Source: Saccopteryx bilineata
Taxonomy: Eukaryota; Chordata; Mammalia; Chiroptera; Emballonuridae
Assembly (NCBI RefSeq): GCF_036850765.1
Contig: NC_089493.1
Location: forward strand, 131,880,239 to 131,944,238
DNA: 64,000 nucleotides
Direction: 5' to 3'
The translations under genes and the position numbers were made by a program. Positions within the stretch are counted from its first letter, which is position 1, and the number at the start of each line of letters is the position of its first letter. The notes beneath the pieces are model-generated. The model saw only the letters and a program-made list of their open reading frames with translations. It was not told where the DNA came from and searched no databases. This document shows, one piece after another, positions 1 through 11,127 of this stretch.

Positions 1-179
1 AGATACTTCCTTAACACCTACCCCCGAGTCTTAAATAAACTTGCCTACAAGGATCTCTGATCTTTAGCCACTCGTCTGTCCCAGTATGACCCTTCTCCAG
101 GCATCCTATATCAATAAACGATGCCCTTGTGTGACTGCTTGACCCAAGGTTCATCCATAGCTGCTCTTTCCCTCCTTTC

Positions 180-760
180 TTCCCACCTCTAGCCTGCCAG
201 TCCCCTGGCTCACTGTCCCTCCCAGAGAGCTTTATCCCATCCTCTTCTTCCTTTCATTCATCTGTACTTCAGCCCTCACCCAAGCCCCTCATTTCTCTCA
301 GGGAATACCACTGCACCACAACGTACCTCCTTATTTCAATGCTTGCTCCCCACGGCCTACTCTTCAGAAAGCAGCCAAGAGAATTTCTAAAAACCACCAA
401 TCAGATATCACCTCCTTCTTTGAAACTTTCAGTGGTTTATCTCTGCACTTCAGGTCCATGTTGCTAAGAACTCACATGGTCTAACTCCTGTCTGCCTCTT
501 CATGTTCTTTGCTCCACTACCTTGATTTCTATTTAGTTTCTCTAATGCACCAACAAAAGCTTGACTTCAGGTTCTTTTCCTAAACCCTACTTGATTTTCA
601 AGTCTCATTGTAAGTCACTTCTTTGGAGAGGCCTTCCCTGACCCACAACCTAAAATAGGTCCCTTCTCCCTGTCGACACGCTCTGGAGTACTCTCACTCT
701 TTCTCTGCGTTTGATCCTAAATGAGAATGTTCTATTCACTTAGCTTTATTTTTTTATTTT
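180..760 (+). repeat. L2-like LINE remnant
   Basis: Non-coding, C/T-rich sequence resembling the 3' part of ancient L2 LINEs, including the typical phrase GAGGCCTTCCCTGACC near 630. Highly diverged and not delimited precisely. Nothing else is recognised in 1-943. Confidence 0.5.
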
Positions 761-943
761 TTGGAATGTTCTATTACTAAGCTCAGTTATGGATACATAA
801 ATGCTTATTATATATACATACATACAGAATATTGTTTTACTTATATAAGGAATTTCATAAAGATGTTTCATCTAAACAGAACTCTGTGATCTACAGATTG
901 TTACATAAATTTGGATAGTCTAGATACATCTGAACCATTTGTT

Positions 944-1131
944 ATTTTATATTTAAATTTAATTATTCATTTTAGAGAGGTGGGTGAGAGAAAGAAAGAG
1001 AAGGGGGGAATAGCAGGAAGTATCAACTCCCATATGTACCTTGACCAGGCAAGCCTGGGGTTTTGAACCAGTGACCTCAGCGCTCCAGGTGGACCCTGTA
1101 TTCATCCACTGCACCATCACAGGTCAGGAGT
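944..1131 (-). mobile_element. SINE type 3 (short tRNA-derived), reverse
   Basis: Reverse copy of a roughly 200-bp tRNA-derived SINE: AT-rich tail, GA-rich stretch, then a tRNA-like head with a degenerate B box. Flanked by the target-site duplication CCATTTGTT (935-943 and 1132-1140), which fixes its limits. Confidence 0.85.
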
Positions 1132-1177
1132 CCATTTGTTCCTCTTCTTTTAATTTCACAGTTTTTCTGCAAATGAG

Positions 1178-1182
<5 letters not shown>

Positions 1183-1216
<34 letters not shown>

Positions 1217-1519
1217 TGTGACAGAGACAGAGAGAGGTCCATTTGGGACAGGCAGGAAGGGAGAGAGAGATGAGAAGCATCAATGCTTTGTTTGCGGCTC
1301 CTTAGTTGTTCATTAATTGCTTTATCATATGTGCCTTGACCAGAGGGCTACAGCAGAGCAAGTGACCCCTTGCTCAAGCCGGCGACCTTGGGTCCAAGCT
1401 GGTGAGCCTTGCTCAAACCAGATGAACCCGCGCTCAAGCTGGCGACCTCAGGGTTTCAAACCTGGGTCTTCCGTGTCCCAGTCCGATGCTCTATCCACTG
1501 CGCCACTGTCTGGTCAGGC
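1183..1519 (-). mobile_element. SINE type 2 (long tRNA-derived), reverse
   Basis: Reverse copy of a SINE of about 330 bp with a (TTTA)n tail followed by the type 2 body (several reversed CTCAAGC modules) and tRNA-like head. The flanks share AGTTATT (1176-1182 and 1520-1526). Confidence 0.85.
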
Positions 1520-1540
1520 AGTTATTAATTTCTTTTCCCC

Positions 1541-1724
1541 ACTGATTTAAGAGAAAGAGGAAGAGAGAGAGAGAGAGAAAGCATCCAACTCTTTGTTCCA
1601 CTTAGTTGTTCCATCTAGTTGTACACTCACTGGCTCTTTCTCCTACATGCCCTGAACAGGGACGGAACCCGTGACCTTGTTGCACCTGTACCACATTCTA
1701 TCTACTGAGCTGCCCAGCCAGGGC
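1541..1724 (-). mobile_element. SINE type 4 (old VES-like), reverse
   Basis: Diverged tRNA-derived SINE ending in the reversed head TGCCCAGCCAGGGC at 1711. It has a GA-rich tail and lacks the long type 1 body, so it looks like an older bat-wide SINE. Limits approximate. Confidence 0.65.
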
Positions 1725-1989
1725 CTGCAAAAGCTTTATTGATATGTTTGAGGTATCTGTTTGTCCTACTGACAGGAGCTGTCACTGACATTGCTTTTGA
1801 ATTTATTTAAAAATCCACTTATGTTTTTATCTAACAAGTGCCAGTCCCTCCTCTCCCATTTGGTAAGTCAGTGCTTCTCTGGAAGGCCTGGGCCATGCTG
1901 CCTTCCCCACATGAGACCTGAACAGACTCCATTCACTGCAGGGCTGCACCACATATGGCCACACCAACTTTCTTATTTAGTTTTGTTTA

Positions 1990-2100
1990 ATTGTGTTTTT
2001 TCCACTGGACAGTGAGCTCCTTGGAAACGAGGCCCAGGTCTGCTTTGCTGTGTCCCTCCTGCCTGCCACAGGGCAATAAATAGTAGTTGAACAAATTAAC
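1990..2100 (+). repeat. L2-like LINE 3' end
   Basis: Matches the remembered L2 terminus: GTGAGCTCCTTGGAAACGAG, a pyrimidine-rich middle, then GGCAATAAATAGTAGTTGAA. The flanking DNA at 1740-1990 and 2100-2600 shows no recognisable feature. Confidence 0.6.
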
Positions 2101-2636
2101 AAAACCACTGCAATATGGAGAGGTGCCTTCCTGGTGGACCTGGGCAGACCATACATTATCCACATTTCTCTTTGAGGATTGGGAGATACTGAGTTCTCCA
2201 ACCTGTTCTTTTACCTCCCTCTCTACAGGTTCTTCTCACTTGTTGTCCCGATGATGTTAACTGCCACACAGGAGTCTGATGAGGACCAAGGGCCATAAAC
2301 ATCAGTGGGTAAAGATTACATCTTGATTTTCATAAACCTCTAACTGAAACTTCCTCTGATTGTCAATGTTGGCAATGCCCCAGTAATGCTGACAGGACCT
2401 GCAATGTTGCCCCCAACAGAATTATAGCTATTTTCATATCACATTATAACCACTGCAGATGGTGAGGTATCAGTTATGATCATTACTACTTTAAAATTAT
2501 GGTAGTGATTAGAGCGCCTGCTAGGTAATGTTGCGCAGATATTCCTAAATTAACACATTCTTAATCTTTTGATAGCCATAATTTAATGTAGTTGATTCCT
2601 TTGTAATCCTATATATATATATTACTAGAAAGCCTG

Positions 2637-2657
2637 GCAGTCATACGAAATGACTGC
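2637..2657 (-). other. Helitron 3' terminal hairpin
   Basis: Arms GCAGTCAT and ATGACTGC pair perfectly around a 5-nt loop, 11 nt from the CTAG terminus. This is the usual position of the Helitron transposition terminator. Confidence 0.85.
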
Positions 2658-2893
2658 TGTTCTAGATATTATAAATTGTAATTAAAATGATTTGTGCAAA
2701 GGTGTCTGCTAATTCAAACTGAATTACCCAGGGCAGGCAGCGAGGACACCCCTTTGCTTAGTGCCCCACGGGGTTTACCCCTTCTACTTGCTTAATTGCT
2801 TAAAGTAGAGTGCAATGAAGGAAACCACTGGCAGTACATTTCTTAAGAGCCACTGCTAGCTCAATAAATAAAGGTGATTTAAATAATAACATG

Positions 2894-3079
2894 GGCCTGA
2901 CCTGTGGTGGCGCAGTGGGATAAAGCGTCGACCTGAAACACTGAGGTCGCAGGTTCGAAACCTTGGGCTTGCCCGGTCAAGGCACATATGGGAGTTGATA
3001 CTTCCTGCTCCTCCCCCTTCTCTCTCTCTTACTCCTCTCTCTCTAAAAAATCAATAAATAAAATATTAAAAAAATAAAT
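2894..3079 (+). mobile_element. SINE type 3 inserted in the Helitron
   Basis: Well-preserved copy: tRNA-like A box near GGCGCAGTGGGATAAAGCG, B box GGTTCGAAACC, CT-rich body, A-rich tail. Flanked by the 13-bp duplication AAATAATAACATG (2881-2893 and 3080-3092). The insertion post-dates the Helitron. Confidence 0.93.
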
Positions 3080-3220
3080 AAATAATAACATGTTAATTCA
3101 CATGTCAAAGATCTCTTTGTACACAACATTTCTTGTGTAAATCTTTCCATCATGTTTAAGCTCGCCTTGCAGAGGACCATCAATTATTTTTAATTTTACG
3201 TCCGTTCTTTCACGAACTCT

Positions 3221-3439
3221 TCAACAGGCAACATAAAGTTGACCATGTCCAAATGCAGGCTCAGGTAAAAAAATGCCAACACGCTTAAGTGTTTGGCCCT
3301 GAGACTTATTGATGGTCTTAGCAAAGGCAAGTTTTACAGGAAATTGTCTACGTCTCAACTGAAACGGCAACCCTGTTTGAGATGGAGCCAAATCAATTCT
3401 TGGAATGACATGTATTTCACCTTTAGAGGAGCCAGTCAA
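3221..3439 (-). pseudogene. Helitron helicase C-terminal remnant
   Basis: A 72-residue frame ends the Pif1-like helicase domain of a Helitron Rep/Hel protein. It contains [16 protein letters not shown], the late SF1B helicase motif, and the closing FGHGQLYVA block. The following codons, which would continue the C-terminus, begin with a stop. The Walker A and upstream motifs are absent, so it cannot unwind DNA. It lies close to the 3' terminus, as expected for an intact Helitron. Confidence 0.85.
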
Positions 3440-3537
3440 AGTTAGCTATTATGACAATCGATTAGTTTCTAACTTGAAGTTGAAGGACTGACAGTGTTCA
3501 CATTTAATATTCATGTCACCAGAGGAATGCTCAAAAA

Positions 3538-3855
3538 TTAAAGTTTCTCCGTTTGAAACTGTTTTAATCCTTTTTGCATTTCAGTCAGCATTACTCTGTC
3601 GTTTTTTTGCATTTCTCTCCTGCCTTTGTTCAAGGGACTCATTTTGTCGAGACAGGCTTTTTGTCTTGCATCTGAGGCAAGCCTTGTTTCTCTATGCTCA
3701 CCAGTCTCATTTTGCCGAGAAAGATGCATTTGCTCTGCGACTGAAGCAAGCCTTGTCTTTCTCTGCTCAGTGGTTTCTTTTTGTCGAGAAAGCCGTTTTT
3801 GTGCAGCTTTAGCTCCTTTTCTCTCCTCTTCAGTGCTGTATTTTCTAGGAGGCAT
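3538..3855 (-). pseudogene. Helitron Rep/Hel N-terminal remnant
   Basis: A 105-residue frame starting MPPRKYSTEEERKGAKAAQK at 3855, about 200 bp from the element 5' end. It is rich in Lys, Arg and Gln with internal repeats of the form TRLAS-A-Q-LSRQ-ET. Helitron proteins often begin with such a basic, repetitive N-terminus before the zinc and Rep domains. The Rep nuclease motifs (HUH and paired Tyr) are missing. Because it starts with Met near the natural 5' end it is more likely the true N-terminus than a random frame. Assignment rests mainly on position. Confidence 0.6.
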
Positions 3856-4556
3856 TCTTAAAAGAAATTACGTTAAGACGTAGTTTTTATGTAAAACAGA
3901 TGATTGCCAATGCAAACAAATGTTCACCTTCCCCCTGACACGCTCAATTTGCGTTCAGCCGTGGCAACTTCACCCCATTGGCTAGTACAGTTACGCAAGC
4001 AACCAATAAGCTATCGATGACAAACAGACACTTAAACCGCATATAATAATTAAGATTCTCTGCACTTGAAAACATGACTCTGAGAGGGTCTGCGGGCTTG
4101 ACCAGGTTGCTCAGAAAGTTCATGGCAGAAACAAGGTGAAAAACCTTTGGTCTCTAGCTTTTCTTCATGTCACTGCCTTGCAAAAACAGCCTCGATACCT
4201 GCCCTCCCTCACAAGCAAAATAAAAGCTAAACAAACCCCTTAGCATGGCATTCAAGGCTGATTTATAGTCCATTTTCAAAACACCTCACCCTCTTCATTT
4301 TTCATCTATACCCTTGATGTGACCTGTGGTCTGATCATGCTAAATTACTGTTGAGCATACCAAAAATGCATTCCTATTGTTGGGTAGTTTCTAGTTTTCT
4401 GCAAAGGACTACTTTTTTTAAGGCCTACCTCAAAATGTAAACATGGTAAAGCCCTCTCTCTGCCAAGCAGTCACCAAAGCCTTCCTTTGTAGCTTCCAGA
4501 GCACTTTGCTCGCAGCTATTTGATAATTAAGTTCTACTGTAGTTTTGTCTACTATA

Positions 4557-4606
4557 TTTTTTCCCCAAGATTTTATTTATAAAAAAAAAAGCTTTTTAGA
4601 GAAAGT

Positions 4607-4653
<47 letters not shown>

Positions 4654-4791
4654 CAAGGGGAGGAGTGGGAAGCATCAACTTGTAGTAGATGCTTCTTGAA
4701 TGTGCCCTGACCAGGCAAGCCTAGAGTTTCAAACCATCAACCTCAGCATTCCAGGTTGACACTTTATCCACTGTGCAGCACAGGACAGGCA
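4557..4791 (-). mobile_element. SINE type 3, reverse, with (GA)n expansion
   Basis: Reverse SINE with tail, a (GA)n microsatellite at 4608-4649 and a tRNA-like head ending near 4790. Target-site duplication TCTACTAT at 4549-4556 and 4792-4799. Confidence 0.82.
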
Positions 4792-5004
4792 TCTACTATT
4801 TTTATATTGTGAGCTTATTGAGGAGAGGAATGTCCTCAACTTTTCACTCAAGTCACATAGTAAGGACTTGGAAAATGTTTGAATGAATGAATAAATCCAA
4901 AATGCTCACTCTCCTGAGAGACGACTAAAATCCATAATGACCACATTTGTTCTTAAAAACAAGAACCTCTTTGATAAATATAAGTTCACTCACTGTCTGT
5001 TCTT

Positions 5005-5351
5005 TTTTTTTCCATTTTTCTGAAGCTGGAAACAGGGAGAGACAGTCAGACAGAGTCCCGCATGCGCCCAACCGGGATCCACCCAGCAAGCCCACCATGG
5101 GGCGATGCTCTGCCCACCAGGGGGCGATGCTCTGCCCATCCTGGGCGTCGCCATGTTGCGACCAGAGCCACTCTAGCGCCTGAGGCAGAGGCCACAGAGC
5201 CATCCCCAGCGCCCGGGCCATCTTTGCTCCAATGGAGCCTTGGCTGTGGGAGGGGAAGAGAGAGACAGAGAGGAAAGCGCGGCGGAGGGGTGGAGAAGCA
5301 AATGTGCGCTTCTCCTGTGTGCTCTGGCCGGGAATTGAACCCGGGTCCTCC
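5005..5351 (-). mobile_element. SINE type 1, reverse, 5'-truncated
   Basis: Tail and body of the long type 1 SINE are present, but the tRNA head stops just after the B box region. The flanks repeat TCTGTTCTT (4996-5004 and 5352-5360), so this is a genuine 5'-truncated insertion, not later damage. Confidence 0.88.
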
Positions 5352-5565
5352 TCTGTTCTTGAAGACAGCACAAGGACCTCTCACAGAAACCCATGGGCTT
5401 AGCCCACAAGCCTTTCGGTCACATTGCTGATGTCTTCTCACATTACTCTCCTTTGACTGACACCAAATATATATAGTTCTGGACAGTCTCCTTGAAGCAG
5501 ATGCTTTACATTACTTGCCCAAGGACTTTCTAACTATCAGGGGATGGTATATCTATATCCTACAA

Positions 5566-5914
5566 CAGTGGTCCCCAACCTTTTTTTGGCCACAGACCGG
5601 TTTAATGTCAGAAAGTATTTTCACGGACCGGCCTTTAGGGTGGGACGGATAAATGCACAAAATAAAATTATGCGACCAGCGTAAAAACTGTGGTATTTTT
5701 AAATATAATTGTCGAACTTATGAGACAAGCGTCAAGAGTGAGTCTTAGATGGATGTAACAGAGGCAATCTGGTCATTTTAAAAAAATAAAATATTGTTCA
5801 GACTTAAAAAAATAAAACGGAAATAATGTAAGTTATTTATTCTTTCTCTGTGGACCAGTACCAAATGGCTCACAGACCAGTACCGGTCCGTGGCCCGGGG
5901 GTTGGGGACCACTG
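5566..5914. mobile_element. Non-autonomous hAT DNA transposon, family a
   Basis: Perfect 15-bp terminal inverted repeats CAGTGGTCCCCAACC and GGTTGGGGACCACTG with an exact 8-bp target-site duplication TCCTACAA (5558-5565 and 5915-5922). The 349-bp interior has no coding potential. These are hAT hallmarks. Confidence 0.93.
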
Positions 5915-5988
5915 TCCTACAACATTTAGCCACTCCATGCCAATCTGAAACAAATGCAGATGCAAGGTTTTTGAAAACTTCTTCAGAG

Positions 5989-6405
5989 GGCCCTGGCTGG
6001 TTGGCTCAGTGGTAGAGCGTCAGCCTGGCGTGCAGAAGTCCCGGGTTCGATTACCGGCCAGGGCACACAGGAGAAGCGCCCATCTGCTTCTCCACCCCTC
6101 CCCCTCTCCTTCCTCTCTGTCTCTCTCTTCCCCTCCCACAGCTGAGGCTCCATTGGAGCAAAGATGGCCCGGGCGCTGGGGATGGCTCCTTGGCCTCTGC
6201 CCCAGGCACTGGAGTGGCTCTGGTTGCGACAGAGTGACGGCCCGGAGGGGCAGAGCATCGCCCCCTGGTGGGCAGAGCATCGCCCCTGGTGGGCGTGCCG
6301 GGTGGATCCCGGTTGGGCGCATGTGGGAGTCTGTCTGGCTGTCTCTCCCCGTTTCCAGCTTCAGAAAAATACAAAAAAAAAAAAAAAGAAAAAAGAAAAA
6401 AAAAA
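5989..6405 (+). mobile_element. SINE type 1, full length
   Basis: tRNA-like head with A box (GGCTCAGTGGTAGAGCG) and B box (GGTTCGATTAC), long GC-rich body, A-rich tail. Exact 14-bp duplication GAAAACTTCTTCAG at 5973-5986 and 6406-6419. Apparently young. Confidence 0.95.
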
Positions 6406-6582
6406 GAAAACTTCTTCAGGAGATTGAAGAATTAAAAAGGAGGCCATTCTTTAATTTCACAATGCAGCAGACACCTTGAGTAACTACATGCGTGCACACA
6501 TGCTGAGGATGAAAGAAATGTTCGCAGGTATTGGCCTCAAGTTAAGTCTTCTGGCACCACAGCATATGAGAGCAGAAAGGAT

Positions 6583-6856
6583 TGTTTTTTTTTTGTTGTT
6601 GTTTTTTGACAGGGACAGAGAGAGAGATAGACAAGGACAAACAAGAAGGGAGAAAGATGAGAAGCATCAATTCTTTGTTCAGCACCTTAGTTTTTCACTG
6701 ATTGCTTTCTCCTATGTGCCTTGATGGGGGGGAGAGGGGGGGGGCTTCAGCAGACCAAATGACCCTTTGCTCAAGCCAGTGACCTTAGGGTTTCGAACAT
6801 AGGTCCTCTGCATCCCAGTCCAATGCTCTATCCATTGTGCCACTGCCTGGTCAGGC
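6583..6856 (-). mobile_element. SINE type 2, reverse
   Basis: T-rich tail, reversed type 2 body with a short G-rich expansion near 6725-6743, head ending CCTGGTCAGGC. Target-site duplication AGAAAGGAT at 6574-6582 and 6857-6865. Confidence 0.9.
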
Positions 6857-7095
6857 AGAAAGGATCATTTTAATGGACAGTAAAGAGATGTGTTGTCCCC
6901 AGGGGTTAACCTACTGGTGGAAACTCAAATCTAGCAAGTTCAAAACAGAATTCTGAAAAAAACAACCAAAAACCAAAAACCAAATAAAACAGAATTCTGG
7001 ATTTTTCCTCCACAGCTTCCCATCCTTAAGCCTAGGCTGTCCCCAGCAATGGCACCGTCTACCATTTAGTTGCTCAAGTCAAGAAACCTAGGAGT

Positions 7096-7361
7096 TGGCT
7101 CTGGCTGGTTGGCTCCATGGATAAATCGTTGGTTCAGCATGCGGATGACTCCCAGTCGGGCACAGATGAGAAGCAACCATCTCCACCCCTCCCCCTTGTC
7201 ACCCTCTTCCACTCCTGCTGGTTCAAGTGCTGCCCTGGGTGCTGAGGAGAGCTCAGTTGATTTGAGCATCGGCTCCAGACAGGGGTTGCAGGGTGGATCC
7301 CAGTGGGAGTGCATGAGGGAGTCTGTCTTACTGTACCTCCTCCTCTCACTTTAAGATAAAT
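7096..7361 (+). mobile_element. SINE type 1 relative, diverged
   Basis: Starts GGCTCTGGCTGGTTGGCTCC and ends in a short AATAAA-like tail. The body shares only parts with type 1 (CCACCCCTCCCCCTTGTC, GGTGGATCCCAGT). Exact 12-bp duplication AAACCTAGGAGT at 7084-7095 and 7362-7373 proves retroposition. Possibly a separate subfamily. Confidence 0.85.
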
Positions 7362-7479
7362 AAACCTAGGAGTCATTCTTGGTTCTTTTTCTTTCGTTCT
7401 TCACATATACACTCCCTCAGCAACTTGTCCAGTACCCCTCCAAAATAGAGTCTTCATTCATTTGCTCTTTTCTGTCCCC

Positions 7480-7860
7480 CCTGCCACCATGTTAGGCCAA
7501 GCTACTGTCATCCCCTGAATTCCTGTGACAACCTTCTAATTAGTTTGAGTCCTTTCTTGCCTCTCCACAAGCCTCTGCCCAGTGAGCAGTGGTCCTTCTA
7601 CAACACAGATCAGATCTTGTTGATTTGCGTAGCACCTTCTCCACACCACACCTTACATGACTCCGTGTGACTTTGGTATTGCCTACGGCAACTTCAAAGC
7701 CGCTCTAACCTCTGATGTACTCTGTCCCAGCCTCGCCAATCTTTCCTTTTGTTCCTTGAAATACCAGAACCCATTCCTGCCTCAAGACCTCACAGGACCA
7801 CATCCTCCCCAACAAGTGGGTCTTTCTTAAAGGACTTTTCCAGAGATGACATTCTTTTCC
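7480..7860 (+). repeat. L2-like LINE remnant
   Basis: Resembles the L2 3' region (phrases such as ATCAGATCTTGTTGATTTGC and CCTGCCTCAAGACCTCACAG). Ancient and fragmented. Confidence 0.5.
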
Positions 7861-8099
7861 TGGTTTGTGTCATGTCATCCTGTCTCATCAGCCAGCTGGG
7901 CTGACTACTTAGGTCACTGGCATAGTCTCCTCTTCTCCAGCAGGACAAAAGAGCTCCATGGGTAGAGGGACCTAGAGTATCTCCCTTCTGATACCAGGCA
8001 TCCAACAGCTGCTGGTTAGGTCTGACTCCAGCTCTCGGACCCACCATCTGGGCTGCTCCTTTAACTCTCGTCAGTCTCATTATCTGTAAAGCAGTGTGG

Positions 8100-8545
8100 C
8101 TACAGTAGAATGTGAAGTCAGAACTGAGTGCAAATCCTTTCTTTGCCGCTTCCCAATTGTGTAACTGTGCACCTTTGAATCTTAATTTACTTCCGGTAAA
8201 ATGGGTATAACAGACCTACTCTATAAGCCTGTGAGAGGAATTGAGTGACTAATTTATATAAAAAGCAGAGAAGAGTGTTTGGCCTGTACGTACGTCTAAC
8301 TATTCTCTTTTCTAAGTCTTCCATAGCTTTTAACAGCTAATATTTAGGAGTCTATTCTATGCCACTATCCTGAATAATAGATTAACTACTTTAGTCCATA
8401 TAAAACCTCTATACAGTAGAAACTATACATATTCCTGTCACTGATGGGAAAGCTGAGCCAGAGTGGTTTGGGCAGCTTGCCTAAGGTCACAAAGCAGAAA
8501 GCTGCAGAGCCCAACCTTGAACCCAGAAGTTCTGTCCACTTCAGA
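8100..8545 (+). repeat. Two MIR-like ancient SINE remnants
   Basis: 8100-8290 resembles the second half of MIR (ACTTCCGGTAAAATGGGTAT, then ATTGAGTGACTAATTTATAT). 8320-8545 resembles a MIR with GCTTGCCTAAGGTCACAAAG. Both diverged. Confidence 0.6.
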
Positions 8546-10589
8546 GGCTGTGAAATGGTAGGTCTTCACTTTGACCCTACAGTAAGAAATCCATTTTACA
8601 TTGTAAACCAGCACACGTGTATGAACTAAAGTGGAAACAAAAGTTTTATAATTTAATATTCATCCTTATTAGATATAGTATATTCTGACAGTTTGTCTTC
8701 AATTTAAATTTTTTTTTGACCACCTTACTGATTTCAAATTAAGTAAAAAAGCACACTCTGAAAAACCATTTATCTAAGTTATAATTAATCCAACAACTCT
8801 TACCTGCCAGCTACCTCAACTTTACTAGGAAAACTCTTAATGGTTATCAGTCTAGACTTTGACATTTCATTTAAATTTAAGATACAGTCCTTGTGAGTTA
8901 AGATGCCAATCCCCTAAAAGTCTGATCTATTCCCCATTGCAAACCCTCTTGCAATTTTGAAAAACCTATATGTTCAAGCAATTCTTTCACTTCCTAAAAA
9001 TTATTCACCTCTATTCAAGCTCTTGATACAAGGTGCCCTGTGTTGGAACTATTTATGCACATCTGTGTCTCCCACTAGACTGTCACACCCCAGGGACAGA
9101 ACCATATTTTATAGACACATTCATAGTTCCAAACAGTAAACTGAACCAGAGAACACAGGAGCTGGTGATAAAAGACTCTGGCTCCCAAGTGTCAAGTGGG
9201 GTATCTGAAATATAAACGTGACTACAGTACTGCCTCACATATTCTCACCTGAACATTTAAAGCATCTTGCCGCTGATCACTGTAGCAGGTGGTTTGCAAA
9301 AACCCTCCTATGTGGACAATCTGCATTTGCCCTGCCCTTATTTCCCATTGCCCAGGAAAGGTTTCTAGGGCTCCTTCTCCTTTCCGCATTTTTCCAGGAT
9401 AAAACAATTTTCATTCCTACCTCTGACAGAAGTTCCTGCCCGTGGGCAGACAATTCAGTAAAACTGGATTGGAATGGTTTATGGACAAGTAAATGTGCAT
9501 GAACACTTCCTCCTGATCTTCTCTCTCAATCCTGATCACTGTGGGCACTCATGTGAGCTAAGGCTTATTTCTGTAGATAAGGTTAAAAAAAAAGTGTACT
9601 TTTGAGGGTAGATCATGTCTCAAAAGGTAAATAAATAAAATAAAGAAAAGCCCTTGACTTGGAACTCTTGGTTGCAAAGCAGGAAATTCTTTCACAGGGC
9701 TCGGAATTGCTTTGTGCTTCTCTGCCAAGCAACCCTTCAATGTCCCCACCCTTAGGAGAAGATGATCCTGGGGGTGTTTTAAGCTAACAAATGCCAAGCA
9801 GTTAGAAAACAAGAACAAACAACTGGAGGAAACATTGCCACCTGTTTATGCTAACTTCCACTAAAAAAGACTAGCCACCAGCTGTTGAGGGGTTGGAAAG
9901 AAGCTAAGGTGGGGCCAGGAAATGCTGACTCAGACTGAAGCCAGTTTTCAGCTGTCTGTGGGAAAAGAGTGCCAAAGAAGTACATGATCATTTCCAAATG
10001 GCCAAGAGGCAAAGGTGAGAACATGCTTCCTGTTCATGAGCATAGCTTGCCTTTCCTCAGAAATGCACAGAGTTGCAGATGCTGTCGTGAATTGAGCTGG
10101 CAACTGCCTGCTCTAGAGTCATCTTCTTCTTTATTGACTAAAACCTGCCCATTACTGAGGGCAGCAATGTCCAAGAAAAGATGACATTTCTCAGCCTCTG
10201 TGACAGCTAGCTGCTGTCAAGTGACCGAGTTCTGAAAGTGCTGACCACGTTTTCCAGGAAGACTCCTGTGTCTGCTGACTCAGCCTGGGCTGCCCTTTGT
10301 CCACTTCTACACGCTGCTGGGAATCTCAAGTGATGCCTGGTGGCTCAGCGGCTATTTTGGACAAGGAGGTGACCTTGAGAACGGGACCACACTGTGGTGC
10401 AGAGGAGCTCTATACTGGTCTTGGACTGCCTACCTTTGGAATGCTTTTCTGAGAGATATTGCTTGTTTAACTGCTGATCTAGATTTCTGTTAAATTGTAG
10501 TCAAGCCCAGCCCTGATTCACCTCAATGGTTTTTGACATTTACAGACAAGGACTTCATATCCTCCAAGGTATGGTCAATTCTGTATATC
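8546..10589. other. Intergenic, no gene recognised
   Basis: Short open frames exist but none resembles a known exon. A weak L2-like stretch may lie at 9000-9140. No tRNA, miRNA-like hairpin or young transposon was recognised. Confidence 0.5.
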
Positions 10590-10710
10590 AGCTGTGACAA
10601 TCACTGGGGCATGTGTTATGTCAGAAGAGGAAACTGGGGCTGGAACCAAGCAAGTCTTGCCCAAGGCCACAGAGTTGGCTGCTGGGACAGCAGCAGGCTC
10701 TGAAAGCCAG
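10590..10710 (+). repeat. MIR-like remnant
   Basis: GAAGAGGAAACTGGGGCTGG followed by CTTGCCCAAGGCCACAGAG is the classic MIR core region. Confidence 0.65.
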
Positions 10711-10804
10711 GTTACCTCACCCCTAGAATTTCAAAAGCATGGTGACAACAGGGGGCAAATTTCCTTTAAAAGTTATTTTGTCTGGTTAAGCAGTGGTTAT
10801 TTTT

Positions 10805-11115
10805 TATATATAGTTATTTTAATGGGGAGGGAGAGAGATGAGAAGCATCAACTTGTGGCACTTTAGTTGCTCACTGATTGCTTTCTTATACGTGCCCTGG
10901 CTGGGTGGACTCCAGCTGAGCCAGTGACCCCTTGCTCAAGCAAACGCCCTGGGGTTCAAGCCAGTGACCATGGAAGCCAGAGCCGTCTGGGCTCAAGCTG
11001 GCAAGCCTGTGTTCAAGCCAGATGAGCCTGTGCTCAAGCAGGCAACCTTGGAGTTTGAATGTGGGACCTTAGTGTCACAGGTCGACGCTCTATCCACTGT
11101 GCCACCACTAGTCCA
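10805..11115 (-). mobile_element. SINE type 2, reverse
   Basis: Reverse type 2 body and head. Its target duplication is GCAGTGGTTATT (10790-10801 and 11116-11127). The right-hand copy was then reused as the insertion site of the next SINE. Confidence 0.85.
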
Positions 11116-11127
11116 GCAGTGGTTATT

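Larger units (their letters stand above)
2625..4055 (-). mobile_element. Internally deleted Helitron (rolling-circle transposon)
   Basis: Read on the minus strand, the element starts with TC after a host A (4056). It ends in CTAG (2628-2625) before a host T (2624), the A|T insertion rule of Helitrons. A perfect 8-bp-stem hairpin lies 11 nt before the 3' end (2637-2657). Two remnants of the Rep/helicase protein lie inside, an N-terminal basic piece and the extreme C-terminal helicase end, so the element is an autonomous Helitron that lost most of Rep and helicase. A type 3 SINE (2894-3079) interrupts it. No target-site duplication is expected. Recent Helitrons in mammals are best known from vespertilionid bats. 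Confidence 0.88.

Noticed and set aside
2637..2657. Hairpin as a bacterial-type terminator or a microRNA
   Set aside because: Too short for a microRNA precursor, and its place beside CTAG identifies it as the Helitron terminus.
5989..6060. Functional tRNA gene in SINE heads
   Set aside because: A and B boxes are present but the rest does not fold as a tRNA, and each is joined to a SINE body with a tail and target duplication.
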